Positions 1-7,241 are shown, numbered from the stretch's first letter. The stretch is 7,991 nt of DNA from Lachnospiraceae bacterium (GCA_017614185.1 JAGACI010000170.1:1-7991), one strand, 5' to 3'. Numbers and translations: made by a program. The notes: generated by a model not told the origin, from the sequence alone.

Positions 1-12
1 GTGTTAATAAAT

Positions 13-40
13 GTATCGGAATAAAATGCCTTGTTCTTTA
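13..40 (-). promoter_or_regulatory. Likely second sigma-28 promoter, for a gene beyond the left edge
   Basis: Downstream of the second flgK the minus strand reads TAAA, 16 bases, TCCGATAC. This fits the Gram-positive SigD pattern (TAAA-N14 to 16-CCGATAT) with one or two mismatches, and its -10 is nearly the same as that of the flgM promoter. It lies in the non-coding end of the window, oriented leftwards. The expected target is another late flagellar gene such as flgL, fliW/csrA or a flagellin, none of which is visible here. The rest of positions 1-59 shows no gene. Confidence 0.55.
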
Positions 41-59
41 GGCAAATTTGCTACTTTGA

Positions 60-1979
60 TTATACACCTGTATAAAGAATCAGTCTGTCATAAACTTCTG
101 TCAGAGTCTGAATCATCTTTGAAGCCAGGTTATATGCATTCTGGTATTTAACAAGGTTAACTGCCTCATCATCCTCATCAACGCCCGAGATAGAAAGTCT
201 CTGGTTGTTTATCGCGGTTCCGATGTCAGTGTAGCTTTGTGTAAATGTATTGGCCTTTGCAGCGCCAAGTGCCACATCTGAAAGGATACACTCAAGGAAT
301 TCCTTTGCGGAACATCCTCTGAAGTTCATCTGATCCTTATCGGAAAACATCTTGTAGAGGTCCTCAACCGTGCTGTAATCGTCGTTACCGTTACTGTTGA
401 CGTTTCTTGTTGCGAGGAAATCCGCGTCGTTCATAAATGAACCCGCTACCTTGAAGTTTCCTGCAGTCATCCAGTAATAACTTGCCAGTGTATCGTCACT
501 TGCCGCATCGGCGCCCTCGTTGAAGGTTCCGTTATGGTCTCCGTCAAGTCTTACACCGACTTTAAAGTTATACTCGTCAGAATCTGTCGCATGCTTTGCG
601 GTCAAAAGGTTGTAACCTTCGTTTCCGTACTTGTCATATCCTTTATTAAGGATATCGTTTACATGCTGTGAAAAAGTTCTTACCCACTCATTCATCTGAG
701 TCATGTAGTAAGGAATTCCCTTGTAATCGATGGAAGAGCCAATGCTTGCTTCCTTACCGATTCTGTCGTTGGTAATTCTCTCTGTATTCTTCTGGTCATC
801 AGAAAGAACGAATGTGTACTCTACGTTTCCGGAAGCATCCTTTGTAACTGACCATGAGTCGTAGTAGTAAAGGTTGTTTCCGAGTCTGATGATACCGCCC
901 ATATCGGAGAGGTTACATTTATTTAAATCTTTAAGATACTCTTTATCAACGCTTATGGTAACTGTGTCGTAATCCTGACCGTTTATGTTTACGGTTCCGA
1001 TTCCGTCAGTCTTTACGGTTCCTTTAAAGCTTTCCTGGTTGTTACCGTCTCTCATCTGAACGAGACCCTTTAAAGCTCCGCCCATTGCCGCATTATGAAG
1101 GTCGAACTTCTGACCGTTCTCCCAGTATACATCGTAAAGTCCGTCGATGTCGGACTGGTTAACCTTCTCATAACCCTTCTTGGCAATACATGTAAGGGTG
1201 TTGTACTCGGAATCATCGACAAGTGTCTGTCCGCCTGCGATGGTTACGATATAACGGTTCGCGCCTGTTTCTCTGTCGGGATAATTGGTATCTCTTACAG
1301 GAATCTCTTCGGTCGTTACATCGACGATATTGGAAAGCTGATCGATAAGTACGTTTCTTCTGTCGCGAAGCTCATTCGCATTGCCGCCGCCCATCTCAAG
1401 GATGTTAATCTGCTTGTTGATGGAAGCAACCTCGGCTGCGATTGAATCAATCTCATCGATTTTAAGCTTAATTTCTGCGTTTACGTCCTTCTGAAGTTTC
1501 TGCATGTTTCCGTACATGTTGTTAAAATACTCTGTTACGGAGCTCATGCTGCTTACAAACTGAGCCTTTGTGGTTGTGCTTGAAGCATTCTTCATTACTT
1601 CCTGAAGGGCTGTTGACATCTGGTTAAAAATAGTTGTAAAACCGGGTGTTGCTGCGCCGTTATCGGCATAATAGTTCTCGATTTGCTTCATATAATAAGC
1701 CTTGTCGGAATACTCACCAACGAGGGCGTTGTTGTTCCAGTACTTATTATCGTAAAAATCGTCGTGGATTCTCTCGATTGCAAGAGTATCAACACCGGCA
1801 CCTGCACAGCCGTACTTCTGGAAAACACGAAGAGCATCCGCTGCTTCCTGCTTAACCTGCTGGCGGGAATATCCTTCGGTTGATACGTTTGCGATATTGT
1901 TTGAAGTTGTATTGAGGGCGGCATTTGATGCAAGAAGGCCCGTATATGCAATGTTTAATCCGAAAAATTGTGAAGGCAT
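60..1979 (-). CDS. flgK: Second FlgK-family hook-associated protein 1 (large paralogue, 639 aa)
   Basis: This is a structural protein of the hook-filament junction, secreted by the flagellar type III apparatus. The N-terminal rod-type motif lies at residues 14-40 (ALNTTSNNIANVSTEGYSRQ, from residue 21), and the FlgK coiled-coil and ELRDRRN segment follow at about 160-215. The C-terminal D0 helix (SGVDEDDEAVNLVKYQNAYN, from 598) is typical of FlgK rather than FlgL. The central region (about 220-560) is long and variable. At 639 residues it is longer than its 552-residue neighbour, and the two share obvious similarity only at the ends. It contains five cysteines (58, 264, 355, 556, 564) and a DGDHNG loop at 479-484. 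The ATG start is supported by AAAGGAGG seven bases upstream. It lies 31 bp downstream of the first flgK and is probably co-transcribed from the flgM promoter. Family assignment is firm; which paralogue is the main HAP1 is not known. Confidence 0.93.
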   Translation of the reverse strand: MPSQFFGLNIAYTGLLASNAALNTTSNNIANVSTEGYSRQQVKQEAADALRVFQKYGCAGAGVDTLAIERIHDDFYDNKYWNNNALVGEYSDKAYYMKQIENYYADNGAATPGFTTIFNQMSTALQEVMKNASSTTTKAQFVSSMSSVTEYFNNMYGNMQKLQKDVNAEIKLKIDEIDSIAAEVASINKQINILEMGGGNANELRDRRNVLIDQLSNIVDVTTEEIPVRDTNYPDRETGANRYIVTIAGGQTLVDDSEYNTLTCIAKKGYEKVNQSDIDGLYDVYWENGQKFDLHNAAMGGALKGLVQMRDGNNQESFKGTVKTDGIGTVNINGQDYDTVTISVDKEYLKDLNKCNLSDMGGIIRLGNNLYYYDSWSVTKDASGNVEYTFVLSDDQKNTERITNDRIGKEASIGSSIDYKGIPYYMTQMNEWVRTFSQHVNDILNKGYDKYGNEGYNLLTAKHATDSDEYNFKVGVRLDGDHNGTFNEGADAASDDTLASYYWMTAGNFKVAGSFMNDADFLATRNVNSNGNDDYSTVEDLYKMFSDKDQMNFRGCSAKEFLECILSDVALGAAKANTFTQSYTDIGTAINNQRLSISGVDEDDEAVNLVKYQNAYNLASKMIQTLTEVYDRLILYTGV

Positions 1980-2010
1980 CTTTCGCCCTCCTTTCCTATA
2001 TAAATAAAAA

Positions 2011-3669
2011 CTAACCTAATTTCTCAATTAAATGTTCAAGCATTTCATCGATTACATTTATGTATCTTGAGCTTGCATTGTATGCGTTCTGGAAGCGGAT
2101 CATGTTTGAAAGCTCTTCGTCGGAGGCAACGCCCACAACCTGCTCTCTTGCATATCCTGCTGCCTCAACCGTTGCTTCCTGGTTGGTTGCGAAGGAACGA
2201 TATACATAACCTGAGTTTGCAACCTGTGCAACAAGATCCTGATAGTAATCGTTGAAGTTTGTTGTCTTTTTTACCTTGGGATTAAGGTTGTATTTTTCCT
2301 CGGTAAAAGCAAGCTTTAAAGCTTCCGCGGTATCGTAATCGATTCGGCTGTCTTCTGTTCTGAAGTGAAGCTTTCCGGGGTTTTGTAACAAGGTAGGGTT
2401 AACCATTAAGTTCTTAACGGTATATAAGCTGTCCTTGTTGTCCTCATTCTCGACGTTGTATGTCCATCCGCCCATTCCGTCAGATGTGTATCCGTCTGTT
2501 GTAATCTTCTGGAACATCTGAAGGGGTGAACCGTCATCGTCTACCATGTATCCGGTACCCGCCATAATCTTATTGAACTCTGTGATGATGTTGTGGACCA
2601 TCTGGTCGAACTCACCCTGAACGTTCATGATTACTGACTGGGAAACTGTGTTATTGTAATTCTTCTCCTGGATATCTGTGTAATCGGCTCTGTGATCGCC
2701 TCTTGCAAGAAGAAGGGATTTGAGTGAACCTATATCGGTATCGAGGTCTGAAGAAATCTCTCTTTCAAGGTTAAATACCAAAGCTTCTTCCGCTTTGTAT
2801 CTCTTGGTTCCGTTATCAAGAACTTCATATCTTGCATTCTGGGGCCAGAAAGGTGTGTAGAAGCCTGTGGTTTCATCAACATCGAGACCCATCTCGAAGT
2901 AACGGTCCATCTTAACGAAGTCCATTCCTTCTATCTGAACCTCAACTGTTGTATCTGCGTTCTCTGAAAAAGTGATGTCGCAAAGCTTTGCAAGTTCATC
3001 AAGGATTGCGTTTCTTGTATCTCTAAGATCGTTCGCACGCTCGACTACGGTTAATCCTTCCTGTCTTACGTTTGTGATCTCTATACTTCTTATCTTCTCG
3101 TTTAACTCGACAAGCTGTTTGCCATATTCATTTATCTGATTAACTTTGTCATAAACCTGGCGGTTTAAGTTGTTCTGATAATCTTCCAAAGCTGTGTAAA
3201 CTGCCTTGGCTCTGTCGATAAAGCTTGAACAGCTTTGAACAAGCAATCCCTGGTTAACACTGTTTCCGGGATCCTTTGCAAGTTCCTGAACTGCTGTCCA
3301 AAGATCTGACACAGTCTTCTGGAAGGTTTCACCCTCCATCTCGCCAAGTAAATGTTCTACTTCTTCAAGGGAGCCTGCCTGAACTTCATAGAAGGCACTG
3401 CGACCGGATTCCTTACGATAAGTCTGATCAAGGAATACGTCTCTGACCTGCCTTGCGGCAGCATAAAGAACTCCAAGTCCAACTTCGTGATTCGAAACAG
3501 ACTTGTAGTCCTTCTGTAGAGTATTATACCGACGGGTTGCGAGCAGCGTCTGCTGTCTGGTATACCCCTCGGTATCAATATTAGAAAGGTTATGTGCTGT
3601 TGTATTTAGAGCGTTCTGTCCGGTCTGTAATCCGGATAGTCCGACGTAAAAGCTTCCCATCAAAGGCAT
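2011..3669 (-). CDS. flgK: Flagellar hook-associated protein 1 FlgK (552 aa)
   Basis: FlgK forms the first junction layer between hook and filament and is exported with the help of FlgN. The N-terminal motif is clear (GLSGLQTGQNALNTTAHNLS from residue 10, then NIDTEGYTRQQ at 30-40). A coiled-coil stretch runs from about 155 to 200, the ANDLRDTRN segment sits at 212-220, and the C-terminal D0 helix carries NMIRFQNAYNASSRY (522-536). Length is normal for FlgK. Of two nearby ATGs (residues 1 and 4), the first is chosen because GAGGT sits six bases before it. The gene starts 12 bp after the flgN stop, so it should be translated from the same message as its chaperone. The usual GVNLDEE-like motif before the last helix reads GVASDEE here, a mild deviation. 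It contains two cysteines (147, 230). Next downstream is a second, larger FlgK homologue. Confidence 0.95.
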   Translation of the reverse strand: MPLMGSFYVGLSGLQTGQNALNTTAHNLSNIDTEGYTRQQTLLATRRYNTLQKDYKSVSNHEVGLGVLYAAARQVRDVFLDQTYRKESGRSAFYEVQAGSLEEVEHLLGEMEGETFQKTVSDLWTAVQELAKDPGNSVNQGLLVQSCSSFIDRAKAVYTALEDYQNNLNRQVYDKVNQINEYGKQLVELNEKIRSIEITNVRQEGLTVVERANDLRDTRNAILDELAKLCDITFSENADTTVEVQIEGMDFVKMDRYFEMGLDVDETTGFYTPFWPQNARYEVLDNGTKRYKAEEALVFNLEREISSDLDTDIGSLKSLLLARGDHRADYTDIQEKNYNNTVSQSVIMNVQGEFDQMVHNIITEFNKIMAGTGYMVDDDGSPLQMFQKITTDGYTSDGMGGWTYNVENEDNKDSLYTVKNLMVNPTLLQNPGKLHFRTEDSRIDYDTAEALKLAFTEEKYNLNPKVKKTTNFNDYYQDLVAQVANSGYVYRSFATNQEATVEAAGYAREQVVGVASDEELSNMIRFQNAYNASSRYINVIDEMLEHLIEKLG

Positions 3670-3681
3670 GTCATTACCTCA

Positions 3682-4206
3682 CTACTGCTTGGCGTCAAAA
3701 CTTCCCTGGTTTAAATTACCTCCGAGGCTGTCGCCTACGCTATATGCACCTCTGTTATAATTTGCAGTCTCCGGTGCCGTCTTATATGCCTGGAGTAAAT
3801 TCAAATCGAACTGAACCAATTCAAGTGCATTATTAATAAGCGCTTCGTTTTGAGCATTAGTGCTCTTTAATCGGTCAGTTAAAGTTTTCAGCCTGTCATG
3901 AACATCAGCTAACTGCTTTTGCTCGTCAGGTCTGTTATCCATCATCTTAATAAGAGATGACAGATTCATGGTTTGAACATCCTTGTTCAGTACGCTTGCT
4001 ATGTCATTCATGCAAACCTCCCGCTGTTTTTCGAGACGGTTCGCCTTGATGACCACGTCTTGCTCCTCATCCGTGATTCGCTGTAATTCCTCCAAATCCT
4101 GGGAGATAATTACCGGTGTTTTTTTCATCGAGAGTGCAAGCAGCCCTTCGAATACGACTGCTTCATCATTTAATGTTTGAATAAGATTCTCCATTAAACT
4201 GGCCAC
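3682..4206 (-). CDS. flgN: Flagellar export chaperone FlgN
   Basis: FlgN is a cytoplasmic helical chaperone that binds the C-terminal helices of FlgK and FlgL and delivers them to the flagellar export gate. The 174-residue product is almost entirely predicted helix: an N-terminal part (MENLIQTLNDEAVVFEGLLA, from residue 5), an EEQDVVIKANRLEKQRE stretch (47-63), and a substrate-binding-type helix with NALELVQFDLNLLQAYK (126-142). A flexible tail rich in Gly, Asn and Ser (about 145-174) follows. Sequence conservation in this family is low, so the call rests on helix pattern, size and position between flgM and flgK. The start is GTG; a GAGGT site ends about nine bases before it, while the first in-frame ATG (residue 5) would be about 21 bases away. 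The RBS overlaps the last codons of flgM and the gap is only 6 bp, so translation of the two genes is probably coupled. Confidence 0.88.
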   Translation of the reverse strand: MASLMENLIQTLNDEAVVFEGLLALSMKKTPVIISQDLEELQRITDEEQDVVIKANRLEKQREVCMNDIASVLNKDVQTMNLSSLIKMMDNRPDEQKQLADVHDRLKTLTDRLKSTNAQNEALINNALELVQFDLNLLQAYKTAPETANYNRGAYSVGDSLGGNLNQGSFDAKQ

Positions 4207-4212
4207 TTGCCA

Positions 4213-4488
4213 CTACCTCGATTCATTGTACTTTTCAAGTAATTTGTCAGCAAAACTTTCTGCACTAACTTTGTAAGTCCCGTTCTTGATCTGCTGCCTA
4301 AGGGGCTCAACCAACTCCATACGGATGTCAGATGTTTCCTTTAATGCTGCTTGTCCAACCTGTAAATCTTTGCCGACACTTGAGAGCTGGAAACGATCCA
4401 TCTCACGTGTCTTCTCTGTTTTAACAGTTTTGGCGGTCTTCTGGGCGCTATAAAGCTGCTGTACTTGAGAGTAAGCTTCAATACGCAT
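4213..4488 (-). CDS. flgM: Anti-sigma-28 factor FlgM
   Basis: FlgM binds and inhibits the flagellar sigma factor (sigma-28, FliA/SigD) in the cytoplasm until the hook is complete, and is then exported or otherwise cleared so that late genes are expressed. The 91-residue product has a basic, probably disordered N-terminal third (KTAKTVKTEKTRE, 17-29). The C-terminal sigma-binding half follows the family pattern: DRFQLSSVGKDLQ (31-43), DIRMELVEPLRQQIKNGTYKV (split at 54-73) and FADKLLEKY (79-87). The 'lk..I..G.Y.v....iA..ll' signature is clear. The ATG is preceded by AAGGAGG at eight bases. A near-consensus sigma-28 promoter lies just upstream, so FlgM would be made under the control of the factor it inhibits, as in other bacteria. 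Read-through from cheW is also possible because no terminator is visible between them. Confidence 0.93.
   Translation of the reverse strand: MRIEAYSQVQQLYSAQKTAKTVKTEKTREMDRFQLSSVGKDLQVGQAALKETSDIRMELVEPLRQQIKNGTYKVSAESFADKLLEKYNESR
4215..4219 (-). promoter_or_regulatory. Ribosome binding site deciding the GTG start of flgN
   Basis: GAGGT on the minus strand overlaps the last sense codon and the stop codon of flgM and lies about nine bases before the flgN GTG. The alternative ATG, four codons further in, would be too distant. Placement inside the end of flgM suggests translational coupling of anti-sigma factor and chaperone. Confidence 0.6.
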
Positions 4489-4522
4489 ATTGAATACCTC
4501 CTTCCTTATTGCTTCATTAATG

Positions 4523-4549
4523 TTATCGGAGAATTACAGATAAACTTTA
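4523..4549 (-). promoter_or_regulatory. Sigma-28 (FliA/SigD) promoter upstream of flgM
   Basis: On the minus strand the gap upstream of flgM reads TAAAGTTT, 11 bases, TCCGATAA. This differs by one base from the enterobacterial sigma-28 consensus (TAAAGTTT-N11-GCCGATAA) and also fits the Bacillus SigD form (TAAA-N15-GCCGATAT). The -10 element ends 34 bases before the flgM ATG, leaving a short leader that contains the AAGGAGG site. It would place flgM, flgN and both flgK genes under the late flagellar sigma factor, with FlgM closing a negative feedback loop. The match is direct; use in the cell is inferred. Confidence 0.88.
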
Positions 4550-4569
4550 GGGGAAATGCAAAAATATTT

Positions 4570-5085
4570 TTAAATTTTTTCTCCTGTTTCCTCCGCCTCA
4601 TCAATGCTTTCGGGATCGGTATCCTCAACCGCCTTGTTAATGGCCGCCATATCCTCGTCATTTAAAAGCTTTCCGGGATCAAGAAGAAGCTTTACATCTT
4701 CACCTATTTTGCCTATTGCATAGACATATTTGTTCTGAGATTTGTCGGCCTTTCCAAACGACGGTGATGGGATTATGTCCTCGTCCGTAAGTTCAACAAC
4801 CTCAGCTATTTTTTCCACAATAAGACCTACAACCGTGCCTTCATAATTAATAATGATGATACAGGTTCTGTCCGTATACTCCAAAGGCTCCTGTTTAAAC
4901 CTTATTCGAACGTCGATTACGGGTATGATTTTGCCTCTTAAATTAATGAGACCTTTGATGTAATCTTCGCTCTCGGGGATAGCCGTCACGTCCTGATATA
5001 CGATGATTTCGGAAACATACTGAATCTTCAGGGCAAAGTACTCGTTTCCGGATTTGAAGGTGATGTACTTATTCTTATTATCCAT
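4570..5085 (-). CDS. cheW: Chemotaxis coupling protein CheW
   Basis: CheW is a cytoplasmic adaptor that links methyl-accepting chemotaxis receptors to CheA in the signalling arrays at the pole. The 171-residue product is one CheW domain (about residues 5-142). The core is well conserved: YFALKIQYVSEII (16-28), YIKGLINLRGKIIPVIDVR (42-60) with the family NLRG, and VGLIVEKIAEVVEL (86-99). The domain closes with KLLLDPGKLL (132-141). About 30 acidic residues follow (DPESIDEAEETGE within 157-169), a tail beyond the usual end of a CheW domain and of no known role. The ATG has an AAAGG site seven bases upstream that abuts the cheA stop codon; the 12 bp gap to cheA indicates one operon and likely coupled translation. 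CheA and CheW adjacent in this order is a classic arrangement. Confidence 0.96.
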   Translation of the reverse strand: MDNKNKYITFKSGNEYFALKIQYVSEIIVYQDVTAIPESEDYIKGLINLRGKIIPVIDVRIRFKQEPLEYTDRTCIIIINYEGTVVGLIVEKIAEVVELTDEDIIPSPSFGKADKSQNKYVYAIGKIGEDVKLLLDPGKLLNDEDMAAINKAVEDTDPESIDEAEETGEKI

Positions 5086-5097
5086 ATGAATTCCTTT

Positions 5098-7206
5098 CTA
5101 CTCAGCAAGTCCCGCAGGATCGAGAATCAGTGCAATCGAGCCGTCGCCAAGCTGCGTACAGCCCGTAAGCCCCCTTACCTTCTTAACATATGAAGGAATG
5201 GGCTTAACCACTATCTCCTGCTTTCCGATAAGTTCATCCACAAATAAGCAGACCCTCTTTTCCTCTATTGCAAAAATAATCATCATTCCGTTCTCATCAT
5301 CGGGAACGTAATCAGGAAGATGATACCAGCTGCCAAGCCTTAATACCGGCAGGGCATCTCCTCTTATCATCACGCACTCTTCGCCGCTTGGCTCCTTGAC
5401 TATCCTTGTGTCTCTTGTGCTTAAGAATTCTTTTACGACACCGGTCTGAATTGCAAAAGCGGTTCCGCCTGCCTTCATGACTATTCCGTCTATGATAGCC
5501 AAAGTAAGCGGAATCTTAATGGTCATTGTGCTTCCTTCACCGGCCACACTGTCGATATCAAGCGTACCGCCGATTTCCTGAATGTTTTGCACAACGACAT
5601 CCATTCCGACGCCTCTTCCCGAGTACTCTGTAACTTCCTCGTTTGTCGAAAAACCGGGAAGAGTTATAAACTGAAATACTTCCTTATCTTTAAAAGCGGT
5701 GTCGGGCTTGTTGTAATCTTCTATTAAGCCCTGTTTTCTTGCCTTTGCAAGGATCTTGTTTCGATCAAGTCCTCCGCCGTTATCCTTAACGGATATCCAT
5801 ACCTTTCCTGATTCGGTATGCGCGGAAAGAGTAACCTTTCCTCTCTCTGTTTTACCTTTCCTCTCCCTCTCATCAGGCATCTCGATTCCGTGGTCAACGG
5901 AGTTTCTTACAAGGTGCATTAAGGGATCGGATATATGTTCAATTATGTTTTTATCAACTTCGGTGGTATCCCCTATCATCTCGAATTCAACGTCTTTGCC
6001 AAGCTTTCTTGAAACGTCGAATACGATACGGTTCATCTTCTGGAAGGTCGCTGTTAAGGGCACCATTCTCATCGTCATGATGACATTTTGAAGGTCTGAC
6101 GAAATCTTTGTCATCCTTCTTGCGGCCTTGTTAAAGTTATCAAGTTTAAGCCCGGGCACCTTTAAATCAGGGTTTTGAAGAACAACCGACTCGGATATTA
6201 CCAGTTCGCCAATTAAATCCATAAGCATATCCATCTTGTGGACGTCAACGCTTATGAACGTATTCTTCTCTGCCTTCTTGGGCTTATCCTTCGCAAGAGT
6301 CGTAACCTTGCCGGGGCCCTTTTCCCTGATGACAAAGTCACCGGGTGCGTCGGCTTTTTTCTTGATTTCTTCTATCGGGGAATCTAAATCAATCTGAATT
6401 GCAGAAGTATCAGTCTCAAATCCGAGCTTGAACTCCGCATAATTGCACTCATAGATATCGACCTTCTCAATATCATAGCCGACTCCTATAAGTCCTCTTA
6501 TGTCCTCTTCGCTCTTTTGAGTCTGAATAAGAATTTTGAATCCGTTTTTGAGGATTTCTTCGGCACAGCCGTCCCCGGTCATGATATCTTCGGGGAAATA
6601 AAGCATATCCTCAGCCACTTCCTTTAAGGCGTAAACCGTCTTGTAGGCATGGATATTTACAAGTTCACACCCCTGTGTAAACGTAATGTAAACCTTGTAA
6701 TAATGGGTAGAAGTTGCCTGTAAGGGCGCAATGTAAAACTGAGTGGGCTCCTCGTAGACGTTGCCGGCAATAACCTTTTCCGGCTCATCCTTGGTGCCAC
6801 CCTTTATTTTTTCGAGAAAGTCGTCTATCTGCTTGATAAGATTGTCCGCTTTTCCATCGGCAGCCTCTCCTTCGGAAAGCTTCGTCATCTCGCCGTTTAT
6901 AAAATCGGCCACATCAAGTACGTGCTCCACCAGTTCAAGGTGAGGCACATTCTCGGGTTTGGACTCCCTAAGATAGTAAAAGACATCCTCTAACTTATGA
7001 GACACGGCAGTAATCTCGTCAAACATCATTACGCCGCTGGAGCCTTTGATAGTGTGCATGGCGCGGAAAATCTCGTTGATGGCGTCATCATCGAAGCGCT
7101 CCGCATCCTTTTGTTCAAGAACAGTGTCCTGAAGTTGTTCCAAGAGCTGTGAGTTCTCAAACAGGTACATGTCAAGCATGCCCTCGGTGTTCCATTCCGC
7201 TGACAA
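5098..7206 (-). CDS. cheA: Chemotaxis histidine kinase CheA
   Basis: CheA autophosphorylates in response to receptor signals and passes phosphate to CheY-type and CheB receivers. All five domains are visible in 702 residues. P1 (HPt) holds the phospho-accepting His51 in AMHTIKGSSG. A P2-like receiver-docking domain spans about 165-265 (YYKVYITFTQGCELVNIHAY, from 169), flanked by charged linkers. P3 dimerisation covers about 317-380 (VHKMDMLMDLIGELVISES). P4 ATPase carries the N box HLVRNSVDHG (431-440), G1 DNGGG (475-479), F box LPGFS (516-520) and G2 GRGVGMD (530-536). P5, the CheW-like regulatory domain, runs from about 568 to 702. Catalytic elements appear intact. The start is taken as TTG because AAAGGGGG lies nine bases upstream and an in-frame TAA sits just before it; the alternative is the ATG at residue 10 (7177-7179). 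It lies between the receiver gene and cheW. Confidence 0.96.
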   Translation of the reverse strand: MSAEWNTEGMLDMYLFENSQLLEQLQDTVLEQKDAERFDDDAINEIFRAMHTIKGSSGVMMFDEITAVSHKLEDVFYYLRESKPENVPHLELVEHVLDVADFINGEMTKLSEGEAADGKADNLIKQIDDFLEKIKGGTKDEPEKVIAGNVYEEPTQFYIAPLQATSTHYYKVYITFTQGCELVNIHAYKTVYALKEVAEDMLYFPEDIMTGDGCAEEILKNGFKILIQTQKSEEDIRGLIGVGYDIEKVDIYECNYAEFKLGFETDTSAIQIDLDSPIEEIKKKADAPGDFVIREKGPGKVTTLAKDKPKKAEKNTFISVDVHKMDMLMDLIGELVISESVVLQNPDLKVPGLKLDNFNKAARRMTKISSDLQNVIMTMRMVPLTATFQKMNRIVFDVSRKLGKDVEFEMIGDTTEVDKNIIEHISDPLMHLVRNSVDHGIEMPDERERKGKTERGKVTLSAHTESGKVWISVKDNGGGLDRNKILAKARKQGLIEDYNKPDTAFKDKEVFQFITLPGFSTNEEVTEYSGRGVGMDVVVQNIQEIGGTLDIDSVAGEGSTMTIKIPLTLAIIDGIVMKAGGTAFAIQTGVVKEFLSTRDTRIVKEPSGEECVMIRGDALPVLRLGSWYHLPDYVPDDENGMMIIFAIEEKRVCLFVDELIGKQEIVVKPIPSYVKKVRGLTGCTQLGDGSIALILDPAGLAE

Positions 7207-7215
7207 ATCTCGCCG

Positions 7216-7223
7216 CCCCCTTT
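7216..7223 (-). promoter_or_regulatory. Ribosome binding site deciding the TTG start of cheA
   Basis: The minus strand reads AAAGGGGG, ending nine bases before the TTG chosen as the cheA start. An in-frame TAA overlaps the upstream edge of this site, so no longer N-terminus is possible. The next candidate, the ATG at residue 10, has only a GAGGG directly against it, too close for good initiation. Confidence 0.6.
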
Positions 7224-7241
7224 ACTGTCAAGGCAAACAAA

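Noticed and set aside
27..44. Hairpin TGCCT/AGGCA followed by TTTTATT on the minus strand after the larger flgK, a possible intrinsic terminator
   Set aside because: The stem is only five base pairs with an eight-base loop and an interrupted T run, so I do not call it as a feature, though it is mentioned with the overlapping promoter.
42..51. Perfect 10-bp palindrome GCAAATTTGC near the left-edge promoter
   Set aside because: It is short, single-copy and A/T-centred; chance is sufficient and no known regulator site is recognised.
901..925. Sigma-28-like TAAA-N13-TCCGATAT inside the larger flgK
   Set aside because: The spacing is shorter than the accepted 14-16 bases, it lies deep inside a coding region, and no gene start follows.
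1095..1445. Plus-strand open frame of 116 codons opposite the larger flgK
   Set aside because: It lies wholly within a well-supported gene on the other strand, has no convincing RBS and resembles no known family; other plus-strand frames in the window were dismissed for the same reason.
1660..1685. GCCGATAA on the minus strand within the larger flgK, resembling a sigma-28 -10
   Set aside because: There is no TAAA at the right distance; CAAA at 14 bases is the nearest, and the site is coding sequence.
4560..4571. AT-only palindrome AAAAATATTTTT at the end of cheW, a possible terminator
   Set aside because: It has no G-C pairs in the stem and so would not form a stable terminator hairpin; it is better read as A/T-rich sequence upstream of the sigma-28 promoter.
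7226..7231. TTGACA on the minus strand just before cheA, resembling a sigma-A -35 box
   Set aside because: No -10 box is found about 17 bases downstream; that position falls at the cheA start codon.
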